DNA of 64,000 nucleotides, from the NCBI GenBank assembly GCA_964478515.1, contig CAYZIL010000003.1:1-64000 (forward strand). The letters are read 5' to 3'. The first letter of the stretch is position 1. Each line of letters opens with the position of its first letter. Position numbers and translations under genes: made by a program. Below the pieces are notes generated by a model. That model had not been told where the DNA came from and ran no database searches. It saw only the letters and a program-made list of their open reading frames with translations. Shown here piece after piece: positions 49,398-58,716 of this stretch. This DNA is from HGM13233 sp964478515. GTDB taxonomy: Bacteria; Bacillota; Clostridia; Oscillospirales; Ruminococcaceae.

Positions 49398-51107
49398 TCA
49401 CAGGTCCAACAGCTTCGTCACGACTACGCTCAGGTAGTCGAGCAACTGCTCGGACTGCTGTTCGGTAGGCTCTTTAACTATTATATAGGCCTTCATTTTC
49501 GGCTCGGTCCCCGACGGGCGAATAGTTACTACCGCGCCGTTTTTTAGCTTCCAGCTGACAATATCGGCCTTGGGCAGCGAAATTTCGCTTTCTATGCCGG
49601 TAATACTGTTGACACGGCGGCGGCTGAGAAAATCGGCGGTCTGCAAAACTTCACTGCCGCACAATTCGGTCGGCGGGTGTTCGCGCAAGCGCTGCATGGT
49701 ATCGGCAATCTTCTGCTGTCCGGCAATGCCCTCAGAGGCAAAATTCAAAGTCACCGTCTTGTGGTAGCCGTACTTCTCGTAAAGTTCCCCCAGCCGCTCG
49801 ACAAGGGTCTTGTGTTTCTGTTTGTAATATGCCGCCATCTCGCACAGCAGCAGCGCGGCCACCATTGCGTCCTTGTCGCGCACATAACTGCCCGCCAAAA
49901 AGCCGCAGCTCTCCTCAAAGCCGAAAATAAAATCGTCGGCGCTCTGCTGCTGCTCAAGCAGCAATATCTGCTCACCGATATACTTGAAGCCCGTAAGCAC
50001 CTCACGCATTTCCACACCGGCGTCGCGTGCGATGTCGTCGCACAGCGAGTCCGAAACCACACTGCGCACCGCCACTGCCCGCTGCGGCAGCGTGCCGTTT
50101 TCGCTGCGGCCTGCGGCTATGTAGTCAAACAGCAGCGCGCCCATCTCGTTGCCGCATAGTATGCGGTAGCCGTCGCCGTGTTTGACGGCAGCGCCGACGC
50201 GGTCGGCGTCGGGGTCGGTGGCAATAAGTATGTCGGCATTTGTCTTCTCGCACAGCAGCAGCCCGCGCCGCAGAGCCTCGGTTGTTTCGGGATTGGGATA
50301 TTCGCAGGTGGTAAAATCTCCGTCAGGTTCGGCCTGTTCATCCACCAGCGCGACATTTTCGGCGCCGGCGTCCTGCAGCAGGCGCATCACGTGGCGCTTG
50401 CCGGTGCCGTGCAGCGGCGTGTACACTATGCCCAGTTGAGCAAGCGATTGCGCCGGTCTGACACGGCAGCTGTTCACTGCGTCATAGTAGCGCTCAAAAA
50501 AGCGCTCCGGGATATATTCAATCTGCCCGTCGCCCAGCGCCTTTTCAAAGGCGACGCTTTTTACGCCGGTAAAAGTGTCAATTTTCTCTATGCAGCTGAA
50601 AACCATGTCGGCGGCGATCGTCGTCATTTGGCAGCCGTCCGAGCCGTACACCTTGTAGCCGTTGTATTTTGCCGGATTGTGAGACGCGGTTATCATTATT
50701 CCCGCGGCACAGCCGAATTGGCGCACCGCAAAGGACAACAGCGGCGTCGGCGCGCATTCGCCGAAAAGCTTTACTGCAATGCCGTTGGCGCAAAGCACCC
50801 GGGCGCTGGTCTTGGCAAAAAGCTCGCTGCAGTGGCGGGTGTCGTATGAAACGGCTACCGCGCCGCCGCCGAGCGTGCCGTTAATATAATCTGCCAGTCC
50901 CTGGGTCGCGCGCGCGACGGTGTAAATGTTCATTCTGGCGCTGCCGGCGCCGATAATACCGCGCAGACCCGCCGTGCCGAATTTCAATTCACTGGAAAAG
51001 CGCTCTTCAATTTGCCGGGTATCGCCTGCCAGCGCGGCGAGCTCGGTTTTAAGGATTTCATCGCTCGCGCACTCGCACCATTTCCTGTACTCGGAAAGAC
51101 TGTCCAT
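49398..51107 (-). CDS. pgcA: Alpha-phosphoglucomutase/phosphomannomutase
   Basis: 569 residues from ATG 51107 (GGAGG 8 bases upstream; an in-frame ATG at 51158 is rejected). It interconverts glucose-1- and glucose-6-phosphate for cell-wall and glycolipid precursors. Landmarks: substrate/phosphoserine loop IMITASHNPAKYNGYKVYG (Ser in TASHNP), metal loop ILIATDPDADRVGAAV, sugar loop FGFEESCGFLAGSYVRDKDA and the phosphate-binding C-terminal VTIRPSGTEPKMKAYI. It lies divergently from yifB. Confidence 0.95.
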   Translation of the reverse strand: MDSLSEYRKWCECASDEILKTELAALAGDTRQIEERFSSELKFGTAGLRGIIGAGSARMNIYTVARATQGLADYINGTLGGGAVAVSYDTRHCSELFAKTSARVLCANGIAVKLFGECAPTPLLSFAVRQFGCAAGIMITASHNPAKYNGYKVYGSDGCQMTTIAADMVFSCIEKIDTFTGVKSVAFEKALGDGQIEYIPERFFERYYDAVNSCRVRPAQSLAQLGIVYTPLHGTGKRHVMRLLQDAGAENVALVDEQAEPDGDFTTCEYPNPETTEALRRGLLLCEKTNADILIATDPDADRVGAAVKHGDGYRILCGNEMGALLFDYIAAGRSENGTLPQRAVAVRSVVSDSLCDDIARDAGVEMREVLTGFKYIGEQILLLEQQQSADDFIFGFEESCGFLAGSYVRDKDAMVAALLLCEMAAYYKQKHKTLVERLGELYEKYGYHKTVTLNFASEGIAGQQKIADTMQRLREHPPTELCGSEVLQTADFLSRRRVNSITGIESEISLPKADIVSWKLKNGAVVTIRPSGTEPKMKAYIIVKEPTEQQSEQLLDYLSVVVTKLLDL

Positions 51108-51268
51108 AAAAGTGACCTCCGCACGGTATTTGCGCCGAAGAGCGCTCGTCGTTGACATATAGATTATAACACTCTAAGCACCTTCATAACATACATTTAA
51201 AATTTTTTGTTTTAAAAGCGGCAAGTCTTTGCTATTATATTAAAAAGACGTCGTGGCGGGAGGGTTAC

Positions 51269-52798
51269 ATGTACTCTAAAATAACAAGTCTCGGCCTTTT
51301 CGGTCTTGACGGTTACCCGGTCTGCGTCGAGGCCGACACCAGCGGCGGTCTGCCCGCTTTTGACATCGTCGGCTTGCCGGACGCCGCAGTCAGCGAGTCG
51401 CGCGAGCGCGTGCGCTCTGCCGTAAAGAACAGCGGTTTCTCCTTTCCGGTCAGCCGCATAACAGTCAACCTGGCGCCGGCCGACATAAAAAAGACCGGCC
51501 CGCTCTACGACTTGCCGGTGATGCTCGCGCTGCTTTGCGCCAGCGGTCAGTTGCCCGCACAGCCCGAAAACCGGGCGTTTATCGGCGAACTGTCGCTTAA
51601 CGGCGAGGTTCGGGCGGTAGACGGCGCTCTGGCAATGGCGGCAAGCGCCGGCGCCGCCGGCATTGACGAAATCTATTTGCCCCGTGCCAACGCCGCCGAG
51701 GCCGCGGTGCTGCGCGGCGCCGCTATATACGGCGTTGACAGTATTGGCGAGCTGTGCGCTCACCTGCGCGGCGAAACGCCGCTTACGCCCTGCGCCCCGA
51801 CCGCCTTTGAGACACTGCGCCCGGACTACCCATTCGATTTCAGCGACGTTAAAGGGCAGCTTGCCGCCCGCCGCGCACTGGAAATCGCCGCTGCCGGCGG
51901 TCACAATATTTTACTTATTGGCCCGCCGGGCTCGGGCAAAAGCATGCTCGCTAAACGGCTGCCCTCTATACTGCCGCCGCTCTCTTTCAGCGAGGCTGTA
52001 GAGGTAACAAAAATATACTCTGTCTGCGGCGCGCTGCCGGAAAACACGGCGCTTATTACCGAGCGGCCGTTCCGCTCGCCGCACCACACCGTTTCGCCGG
52101 CGGCACTTTCCGGCGGCGGCACCGTGCCCCGCCCGGGCGAGCTTTCCAAAGCGCACCGCGGCGTACTGTTTTTGGACGAGATGCCGGAGTTCCCCCGCGC
52201 CGCAATGGAGGTGCTGCGCCAGCCGCTGGAGGATGGCCAGGTTACCATTTCCCGCGTCAGTGCCGCGCTTACCTACCCCTGCAACGTCATGTTGGTCGCG
52301 GCAATGAACCCCTGCCCGTGCGGCAACTACGGCGACCCCAAAAAGTCCTGCACCTGTACCCCTTTCGCAGTTGAGCGCTATTTGTCCAAAATATCCTCGG
52401 CGCTGCTCGACCGCATTGACCTTCATGTTGAGGTTCCCGCTGTCGACTACGAGTCGCTGTCTACCCGCAGCGGCGGAGAATGCTCGGCCGACATTCGCGC
52501 GCGCGTGGTCGCCGCGCGGCAGTTGCAAACGCAGCGCGCCGGCAACGGCGGCGAACTTAACTCTTTACTGCCCGCTAAACAGACCGCCGCTGTGTGCCGA
52601 ATGAGCGGCGACGCCCAAGCACTGCTCAAACGAGCTTTTGACAACCTCGGCATGTCCGCGCGCGCCTACGACAAGGTGCTGAAGGTCGCGCGCACAATTG
52701 CCGATCTCGATTCCAGCGAACTTATAGAACGCCCGCATATTGCCGAGGCTGTCCAGTACCGCTCATTGGACAAAAAGTATTGGCACCGCGAAAGGTAA
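51269..52798 (+). CDS. YifB-family Mg-chelatase-like AAA+ ATPase (ComM-like)
   Basis: 509 residues. The N-terminal ChlI domain opens KITSLGLFGLDGYPVCVEAD and DIVGLPDAAVSESRERVRSA; the AAA+ core has Walker A LIGPPGSGKSMLAKRLPSIL, PFRSPHHTVSPAALSGGG, Walker B LFLDEMPEFPRAAMEVLRQP and the zinc-like NPCPCGNYGDPKKSCTC. ComM of this family helps branch migration in natural transformation; in Clostridia the role is unexplored. AGGG precedes the ATG. It appears monocistronic or read with the GGDEF gene 72 bases on. Confidence 0.95.
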   Translation: MYSKITSLGLFGLDGYPVCVEADTSGGLPAFDIVGLPDAAVSESRERVRSAVKNSGFSFPVSRITVNLAPADIKKTGPLYDLPVMLALLCASGQLPAQPENRAFIGELSLNGEVRAVDGALAMAASAGAAGIDEIYLPRANAAEAAVLRGAAIYGVDSIGELCAHLRGETPLTPCAPTAFETLRPDYPFDFSDVKGQLAARRALEIAAAGGHNILLIGPPGSGKSMLAKRLPSILPPLSFSEAVEVTKIYSVCGALPENTALITERPFRSPHHTVSPAALSGGGTVPRPGELSKAHRGVLFLDEMPEFPRAAMEVLRQPLEDGQVTISRVSAALTYPCNVMLVAAMNPCPCGNYGDPKKSCTCTPFAVERYLSKISSALLDRIDLHVEVPAVDYESLSTRSGGECSADIRARVVAARQLQTQRAGNGGELNSLLPAKQTAAVCRMSGDAQALLKRAFDNLGMSARAYDKVLKVARTIADLDSSELIERPHIAEAVQYRSLDKKYWHRER

Positions 52799-52869
52799 CG
52801 CACCTTGACACTGTCGCAAAATTTGCCCGCCTGCTCACAAAACAAGTAACCGTAATGTAGGGTGTAATC

Positions 52870-53949
52870 ATGCATGAAATAACACTGCTTTTCTTAAATA
52901 ATTTTACGACCTTGTGCCTTGCTGTCGGACTGTTGATCATTATAATTTCCAACAAAAATCTCGGCAAAAAGACTACCGGCTCATTTATTCTTTTTGTATT
53001 GATTGTGCTCGTATTAGTGGCGGCAGATACAACCGACTACTATCTAACCTCGTTTACTCAGCCGTACTTGCTGCGCTATATTACGTCCGCAGTCGGCTAC
53101 ACCCTGCGGCCGGCCTCGCTGGCGGTAATAATCGGCATTTTGCTGCGCCGAAACAGGTCCGGTATTGTTCTTTGGCTGCCGGTGATTTTTGTCGCTGCCG
53201 TTTCATTTACAAGTTACTTTACCCACATTATGTTCTGGTTCAGCGACCACAATTACTTTGTGCGCGGGCCGCTGGGATATATCTCACACATTATCAGCGG
53301 CGTATATATGGCCGTGCTGGTCGTGCTGACCATAAAAATGCACCGCCACATCACTTCCGGCGAAATTTTTAACGTCATATATATTGCGGTCATTTGTGTG
53401 CTGGCGACCGTGCTGGAAAGCAAGCTCAACGGCTACAAATTTTTGCTTAACGGCGCAATGGCGTCCTCGTGCGCGTTATATTATATTGTTTTGACGATGG
53501 AGACGTTCAAGCGCGACATTTTGACCGGTCTTATGAACAGGTACAGTTTCTACCAAGACGCAAAAAGAATGCGCAACAAACAGTTGGCCGTCATTTCCAT
53601 CGACTTGAACGGGCTGAAGGATATTAATGACTCGCAGGGTCACAGTGCCGGAGACAGGGCCTTGCAGGATATGGGCAAAGCTATGCTCGTTAAGAGCGGC
53701 AAAAAGTTTTACTCCTATCGCGTGGGCGGCGACGAGTTCATGGCGCTGGGCAAAGCTCAAAACGCCCAGGGCGTAAACACATATATTGACGACATGCGTG
53801 CGGCTTTGCAAGAGCGCGGTCTGACAGCTTCGTTCGGCTTTGCCTTTTATGACTCGGGCGACAGCTTTGACAATATCTGTAATCAGGCGGATGCGTGTAT
53901 GTACCGCGACAAAAACAAGTATAAACACCGCGGTGAAACCCGCGAGTGA
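52870..53949 (+). CDS. Membrane diguanylate cyclase (GGDEF)
   Basis: 359 residues. Seven hydrophobic helices in residues 1-205 form an uncharacterised sensor; a short linker leads to a GGDEF domain (about 215-355) with ILTGLMNRYSFYQDAKRM, VISIDLNGLKDINDSQGHSA (GTP/metal Asp and the N-D-x-x-G-H loop) and YRVGGDEFMALG. The active motif is intact, so it should make c-di-GMP from two GTP. There is no RxxD inhibitory site visible 5 residues before GGDEF. The N-terminus has no charge-rich leader. Confidence 0.93.
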   Translation: MHEITLLFLNNFTTLCLAVGLLIIIISNKNLGKKTTGSFILFVLIVLVLVAADTTDYYLTSFTQPYLLRYITSAVGYTLRPASLAVIIGILLRRNRSGIVLWLPVIFVAAVSFTSYFTHIMFWFSDHNYFVRGPLGYISHIISGVYMAVLVVLTIKMHRHITSGEIFNVIYIAVICVLATVLESKLNGYKFLLNGAMASSCALYYIVLTMETFKRDILTGLMNRYSFYQDAKRMRNKQLAVISIDLNGLKDINDSQGHSAGDRALQDMGKAMLVKSGKKFYSYRVGGDEFMALGKAQNAQGVNTYIDDMRAALQERGLTASFGFAFYDSGDSFDNICNQADACMYRDKNKYKHRGETRE

Positions 53950-54081
53950 ATTAAGCCGGCACTTAAAGCCGCAGCGCAGTTTTTTGAAGCAACTAAATGC
54001 GCCTGCCGCCCAGAGAACTACTCTCGGCGGAAGGCGCTGTGTTATCTGCTTTTTCGACCGGCGCCGGTTGTGACGCCGAGG

Positions 54082-54624
54082 TTACTTTTCTAACGCCGCG
54101 TCAGAACTGTCAGCGTCCTGAACAAGCGCCGCGACACGCTTTTCAATGTACCCCATGACATCGTCTTTGGGAATACCCAGTGCTATTGAAAATTCGGAAC
54201 TGAGCATATCTTCGGCGCGTTTCATATATCGCTCGTCTATAAGCCCGAAGCGGTGCTTGTGCTCAATTGCATTGGCTCTTTTTGTATAGATGGACATCGT
54301 CAGCTCTATTAGCGTCGCACAGTCGTGGTTGTTCATAGCCGCGGCATAGTGCTCGTTAAGCTGTTGAACGCTGTCGCCGTGGTAGGCCTCGGCCTCTATT
54401 CCGGGGATGCTGTTTATAAGTTCCTCGGCCGTTTCCTTAGATATTACCTGCCGCATGAACACCTTTGTGTCTACCGGCGTATAAATTACACCCTGCTGAA
54501 ACAGCGGCTCAAGCTGATAGTACAGCGTGTCCTCGTCGGCAATATCCATGCGCGGCGTGGTTATTCCCTTTACGCGGCAAACGCCTGTGTTGCCGTAGAC
54601 GATAAGGTCTCCCTCTTTGAACAC
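54082..54624 (-). CDS. CarD-family transcriptional regulator
   Basis: 180 residues. The N-terminal Tudor-like RNA-polymerase-interaction domain (FKEGDLIVYGNTGVCRVKGI) and the helical C-terminal domain (SVQQLNEHYAAAMNNHDCA, IYTKRANAIEHKHRFGLIDE, IALGIPKDDVMGYIEKRV) match CarD/CdnL proteins. These bind the RNA polymerase beta subunit and stabilise open promoter complexes. GGGGG precedes the ATG. A single gene, between two terminator-like hairpins. Confidence 0.94.
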   Translation of the reverse strand: MFKEGDLIVYGNTGVCRVKGITTPRMDIADEDTLYYQLEPLFQQGVIYTPVDTKVFMRQVISKETAEELINSIPGIEAEAYHGDSVQQLNEHYAAAMNNHDCATLIELTMSIYTKRANAIEHKHRFGLIDERYMKRAEDMLSSEFSIALGIPKDDVMGYIEKRVAALVQDADSSDAALEK

Positions 54625-54670
54625 AATTACACCCCCTTACCATACCCGAAGTTACCGGATTGTATAGAAA

Positions 54671-54709
54671 TGCGGCTCACAACAGAGACTTGCGTTGCTG
54701 TGAGCCGCA
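54671..54709 (-). terminator. Terminator between the membrane protein and CarD genes
   Basis: TGCGGCTCACA and TGTGAGCCGCA form an 11-bp stem with a 17-base loop; minus-strand sequence after it (TTTCTATACAATCC) is T-rich. It lies about 50 bases past the stop of the upstream membrane-protein gene. Confidence 0.6.
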
Positions 54710-54758
54710 CGTTGTTAAATATATTATAGCACAAAACGCCCGCTAATGTAAGTGCTAT

Positions 54759-55496
54759 TTATTCGGCCGTGTTTGCCGTTTGCGCATACTGCGCTATTGC
54801 CTGCGTCGCCCAGCCCTTTCCGCTTTTTAGCGAGAAATAGCCCGTTATTGATGCTGCCAGTGCCCCCAGGCAGTCCACAATAATATCTTTCATCGTATCC
54901 GCAATGGCGGCGTGGCCGACAAGAACAGTGCCGTCGGACAACATAAATTTTTGCATGTTCAGTCCCAGCAACCCGTCAAAGACAAACTCATATATTTCCC
55001 ACACGGCGCCGATGCTCACCGCAAAACAGAAAGCGAAAAGCGCCACAAAAAAAGGTGACAGCTCCATTGGGGTGTGCTCGTCGCGGTTGAGCAGTGCGAC
55101 GACCAAAAAGCCGAACGAACCGGCCATAACGCTGCTGAAAGCGTGCAGCACAACGTCCCAATGCGGAACGGTATAGAAAAACGAACGCACCTCGCCGAGA
55201 AAAATGGCGCAGTAGAGAAAAAGAATGTACATAACGTAAAGCGCTGTGGGCAACTCAAAACGAAAGCGCTTTTGCAAGAAGCTGGGCAGGTGTATTACTA
55301 TAACACCGAGCAGACACTGCAACAGCATAAGCGCATAGTCGGCTTTGGAGCGGTAGCTCACGTCAGCTATGTTCTCTGCTTCTGGTACTGCCAGACGGTA
55401 TATCAAAAAGCCAATAGGTATTATAAAGCTTGTCAGCACAGTGATATAGCTCCACTTTTCCACTCTTTTGCTCCGACTTAAATGCTCTTTTTTCAT
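54759..55496 (-). CDS. Polytopic membrane protein, DUF2238/YjdF-like
   Basis: 245 residues with six or seven membrane helices. Residues HWDVVLHAFSSVMAGSFGFL and VSIGAVWEIYEFVFDGLLGL are followed by a segment DTMKDIIVDCLGALAASITG, the helix-D-x-x-x-D-x-x-D-x-x-G pattern of YjdF-like (DUF2238) membrane proteins of unknown function. Acidic residues in the last helix might bind metal. No partner gene is adjacent apart from CarD downstream. Confidence 0.7.
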   Translation of the reverse strand: MKKEHLSRSKRVEKWSYITVLTSFIIPIGFLIYRLAVPEAENIADVSYRSKADYALMLLQCLLGVIVIHLPSFLQKRFRFELPTALYVMYILFLYCAIFLGEVRSFFYTVPHWDVVLHAFSSVMAGSFGFLVVALLNRDEHTPMELSPFFVALFAFCFAVSIGAVWEIYEFVFDGLLGLNMQKFMLSDGTVLVGHAAIADTMKDIIVDCLGALAASITGYFSLKSGKGWATQAIAQYAQTANTAE

Positions 55497-55705
55497 TTGG
55501 TCACCTGATTTCTTGAGATAATAAATGTATTATACCATAAACGAAGACACAATCGCCGGTATTCCCACTGTCGGCGCTCAAAGTGCGCTTGCGAGTCGCA
55601 GTGCCGCACATTTGCGCGGCGCAGTGCGAATTGTCTGCTTCGACACTCTTTTTCTGCCGCGCTCACTATACTTTTGCTACATTCGTGATCGCGGAGGAAT
55701 AGACT

Positions 55706-58060
55706 TTGAAAAACAAAGCTTTTGCAGCGGCAGTCGCGCCGCTTACGGGTCTGCTGGGCAACAGACTGCCCGAACGCACCCGCCGGCGCGCGCTTGTCAA
55801 AACCGGCTGTGTACAATTTGGCGCGTTTTTGTTGGGTATGCTCATGCACAACGCCGTTGTCGCCAAAGAGCTCGCCCCCTTCGGCCTGGGGCTGGCGGCG
55901 GGTGTCGACGCCTCTTGTGCCATTGCCACCGCTGTCGGTTATATTGTCGGCGGCCTGCTGCTGTCAGCGCCGCAAAAAGCCATCTATCTTTCCAGCGTCG
56001 GCATAGTGGCTGTAGTGCGGCTGATACTCGGCAACAAACGCACCCGCTGGACACAAAAGCAGACCTTAAGTCCGCCGCTGATTGCGGCGCTGCTTTCTTT
56101 CGGAGTTTCCAAACTTTCAGTTTATATCATTAGTCAAACCGCGACTTTTCGCAACATCTCCTTCACCCTGTGCGAACTTGTGCTGATAGTCGCCAGCGGT
56201 TACTTTTTCTCTGTCGGCAGCGAGGCAGTCCTAAAACGCAGCGAGTGGAAGACCATGAGTGCCTCGCGCCGGCTCTGCTGCTGTCTGGGCATATTTATTG
56301 TCACCACAGCCGTTTATCCCGTGAGCATTGGCCTTGTCTCCATCGGCAGAATAATTATTTTGTTTTGCGCGCTGTTGAGCGCATACAGCGCCAGTGTGCC
56401 GCTTTGCGCCGCCGTGTGCGTATTCGGCGGCGCAGGCCTTATCTTTTGTGAGCCGCAGGTCTATTTTGCCGCAGTCGGCGCCGCCGCCGGCGCGCTGATG
56501 CTGAATTATTTTTATAAAAATAATAAGCCGACGGCCTGCGTCAGCTTCCTTGCGGCTGCGGCTGCCGCGGCCGCGCTTGCGTCGGGCGCCGTCTACGCGC
56601 TGATTTACCTGTGCGAACTTTGCGTTGCCTGCGCCGCTTTTCTCGCTTTGCCGGTACAGCCGCGCGCCCGCGAACCCGAGCTGGTACTGCCGCCGCCGGC
56701 GCTGTCGGCCAGCAAGCTTTGCGCCGGCCGCATAAACAGCGTCGCGCTGGCGCTGTGCGAAGTCGGGGACATTATTAAGATTGCCTCAAAAACCTCAAAA
56801 GCCCGCGTCGATACTGCCGACGCGGCCATAAACCGCACCGCCGAAAACGTCTGCCGCGGCTGCCGCATGATGTCGACGTGCTGGGTAAAGCGATACGACG
56901 AGACCGCGCGCGCCTTTCGCGATATGGCCGCCGCTCTCGCGGCGGGACAGCGCGTTGAGCGCGCGTCGCTGCCGCCGCAGCTGCGCCCTGTGTGTATAAA
57001 TGCCCAACAACTCTGCTGCGAGTTCAGCCGCAACTGGGCCGAACTGCGCAGCGCGCAGCGCTACAGCCGCAATCTTGCCATCTACCGCGCCGTTATCGGC
57101 CGTCAGTTCCGCGGCATAGCCAATATGCTGGGTACCACCGGGCGCCACTTGTACGACATTACGCCGCTGGACGAGGAGCGCTCGCGCCGTCTTTACGCCG
57201 CCGTGCTGCGTCTCGGACTTGAGCCGGCAATGGTACAGTGCGCCGCCAGCGGCGAGCACCACTTGCTGGTGACGGCCGTTTTTGCCGGCGAGCTGTCCGC
57301 CCTGCAGCGACTTGACCTGCACACCACTTTGCAAAACGAGTGCCATACGGCGCTCGCCGAGCCGGTAGTGACCGTTGCCGGCGGCTGCGTGTGTTTTGAG
57401 TATTTCGAGCGCCCGTCTTTCCGTCTGGAAACGGCGGTCTACCAAAGCAAACAGGCCAACGAGTGCGGCGACACTTGCGCAAATTTCAACGATGCTTACG
57501 GAAATGCCCATGTGATATTAGCCGACGGTATGGGGACCGGCCGCGAGGCCGTGGCAGACAGCACCGTATGCTGTGCGTTTATTCGCCGCTTGTCGGAAAG
57601 CCTGTTTCCCGTGGAGGACTGTGCCGAGCTCGCCAACGCCGTGCTGGCGCTGCGCGAGGGCAACGAGTCCGCGCTGACTATAGACACTTTCACAATAAAC
57701 CTCTATACCGGCGCCGCGCTGCTGTTCAAAGCGGGCGCCGCCCCTACCTTTGTGCGCAAGGACGACCGGGTCGCCGCCGTCAGCACACCGACGCTGCCCG
57801 TGGGCATAATGGACGAGGTGTACGGCAAAAAATATTCCGTGACGCTTGCTTGCGGCGACGCAGCGGTAATGATAAGCGACGGCGCCGCTGTGGCCGGCGA
57901 CGACATATTGCGCATTCTGCGTCAGGGCGACGACGACTCCGCTGCCGAACTGCTGCGACGGGTGCGGCTGGCGGTGTTGACCCGCCGCGACGTCAGCAGC
58001 GACGACGTCACAATTATTGCCTGCCGACTTGAGCGCTATGCCGACGGCGGCACGCGCTGA
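55706..58060 (+). CDS. spoIIE: Stage II sporulation protein E (PP2C-type phosphatase)
   Basis: 784 residues from TTG 55706 (GGAGG 8 bases upstream). Ten or so membrane helices (about 30-330) are followed by a regulatory region that contains the signature NRTAENVCRGCRMMSTCWVK, then a PPM phosphatase domain (about 560-780) with VILADGMGTGREAVADSTVC, TIDTFTINLYTGAALLFKAG, MISDGAAVAGDD and SSDDVTIIACRLE. It dephosphorylates SpoIIAA to release sigma F in the forespore and also helps asymmetric septation. Length is close to the B. subtilis protein (827). Strong marker of sporulation. Confidence 0.96.
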   Translation: MKNKAFAAAVAPLTGLLGNRLPERTRRRALVKTGCVQFGAFLLGMLMHNAVVAKELAPFGLGLAAGVDASCAIATAVGYIVGGLLLSAPQKAIYLSSVGIVAVVRLILGNKRTRWTQKQTLSPPLIAALLSFGVSKLSVYIISQTATFRNISFTLCELVLIVASGYFFSVGSEAVLKRSEWKTMSASRRLCCCLGIFIVTTAVYPVSIGLVSIGRIIILFCALLSAYSASVPLCAAVCVFGGAGLIFCEPQVYFAAVGAAAGALMLNYFYKNNKPTACVSFLAAAAAAAALASGAVYALIYLCELCVACAAFLALPVQPRAREPELVLPPPALSASKLCAGRINSVALALCEVGDIIKIASKTSKARVDTADAAINRTAENVCRGCRMMSTCWVKRYDETARAFRDMAAALAAGQRVERASLPPQLRPVCINAQQLCCEFSRNWAELRSAQRYSRNLAIYRAVIGRQFRGIANMLGTTGRHLYDITPLDEERSRRLYAAVLRLGLEPAMVQCAASGEHHLLVTAVFAGELSALQRLDLHTTLQNECHTALAEPVVTVAGGCVCFEYFERPSFRLETAVYQSKQANECGDTCANFNDAYGNAHVILADGMGTGREAVADSTVCCAFIRRLSESLFPVEDCAELANAVLALREGNESALTIDTFTINLYTGAALLFKAGAAPTFVRKDDRVAAVSTPTLPVGIMDEVYGKKYSVTLACGDAAVMISDGAAVAGDDILRILRQGDDDSAAELLRRVRLAVLTRRDVSSDDVTIIACRLERYADGGTR

Positions 58061-58148
58061 AATGTTATGACTTGTTATAATATACTCGGGCGTGTTATAA
58101 TGCGATTGTGTCGATTTAATGTATTGATTTTACTTCGATTGGAACTTT

Positions 58149-58634
58149 ATGGAATTGCTTGAACAGCTAAAAGATTATTTAATCGTATTTTTCGTCTCCA
58201 TGCTGCCGATTGTCGAGTTGCGCGGCGCTATCCCTATTGGCATTGCCATGCAGGGGCTGAATTTGCTGACCACATATATAGTTGCCATTGTTGGCAACCT
58301 TATCCCTGTGCCCTTTTTGGTGCTGTTTTCTAAAAAGGTGCTTTATTGGTTGGCAAAAAAACCGAAGATCGGGCCGTTTTTTCAGCGCATTATTGACAAG
58401 GCGCGCGCAAAAGCCGACAAATTCGGCAAGTTCGAACTGCTGGCGCTGTTTCTGTTCGTCGCTATTCCTCTGCCCGGCACCGGTGCGTGGACAGGCTCGC
58501 TGATTGCCGCTTTGCTGCAGCTTAAAGTCGTGCCGGCCTTTTTGACTATTGCCGCGGGCGTATGCACCGCCGGAATAATTATGTCGCTCGCCTCCGCCGG
58601 TCTACTCGGCGCTGTCGGCGCGCTGTTTGCCTAA
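58149..58634 (+). CDS. Small multi-drug export protein (COG2426)
   Basis: 161 residues with four or five membrane helices. The start DYLIVFFVSMLPIVELRGAI and the Pro-rich IPLPGTGAWTGSLIAALLQL are the family signature. The family name comes from an early annotation; transport of drugs is not shown. It follows spoIIE by 88 bases with its own possible promoter region (TATAAT near 58077). Terminator at 58661-58694. Confidence 0.9.
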   Translation: MELLEQLKDYLIVFFVSMLPIVELRGAIPIGIAMQGLNLLTTYIVAIVGNLIPVPFLVLFSKKVLYWLAKKPKIGPFFQRIIDKARAKADKFGKFELLALFLFVAIPLPGTGAWTGSLIAALLQLKVVPAFLTIAAGVCTAGIIMSLASAGLLGAVGALFA

Positions 58635-58660
58635 GCGTTTTGCATTGAGCGCACAAAATT

Positions 58661-58694
58661 AAGCAGGGCTTTCGCACCGACGAAAGCCCTGCTT
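58661..58694. terminator. Bidirectional intrinsic terminator
   Basis: AAGCAGGGCTTTCG and CGAAAGCCCTGCTT form a perfect 14-bp stem with loop CACCGA between convergent genes (58149-58634 and sleC); TTTTTAT follows on +. Confidence 0.9.
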
Positions 58695-58716
58695 TTTATA
58701 TTACCCGCAGCTCCGC

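Noticed and set aside
51212..51904. 230-codon minus-strand frame opposite yifB
   Set aside because: Antisense to the well-conserved YifB N-terminal domain, with no ribosome site.
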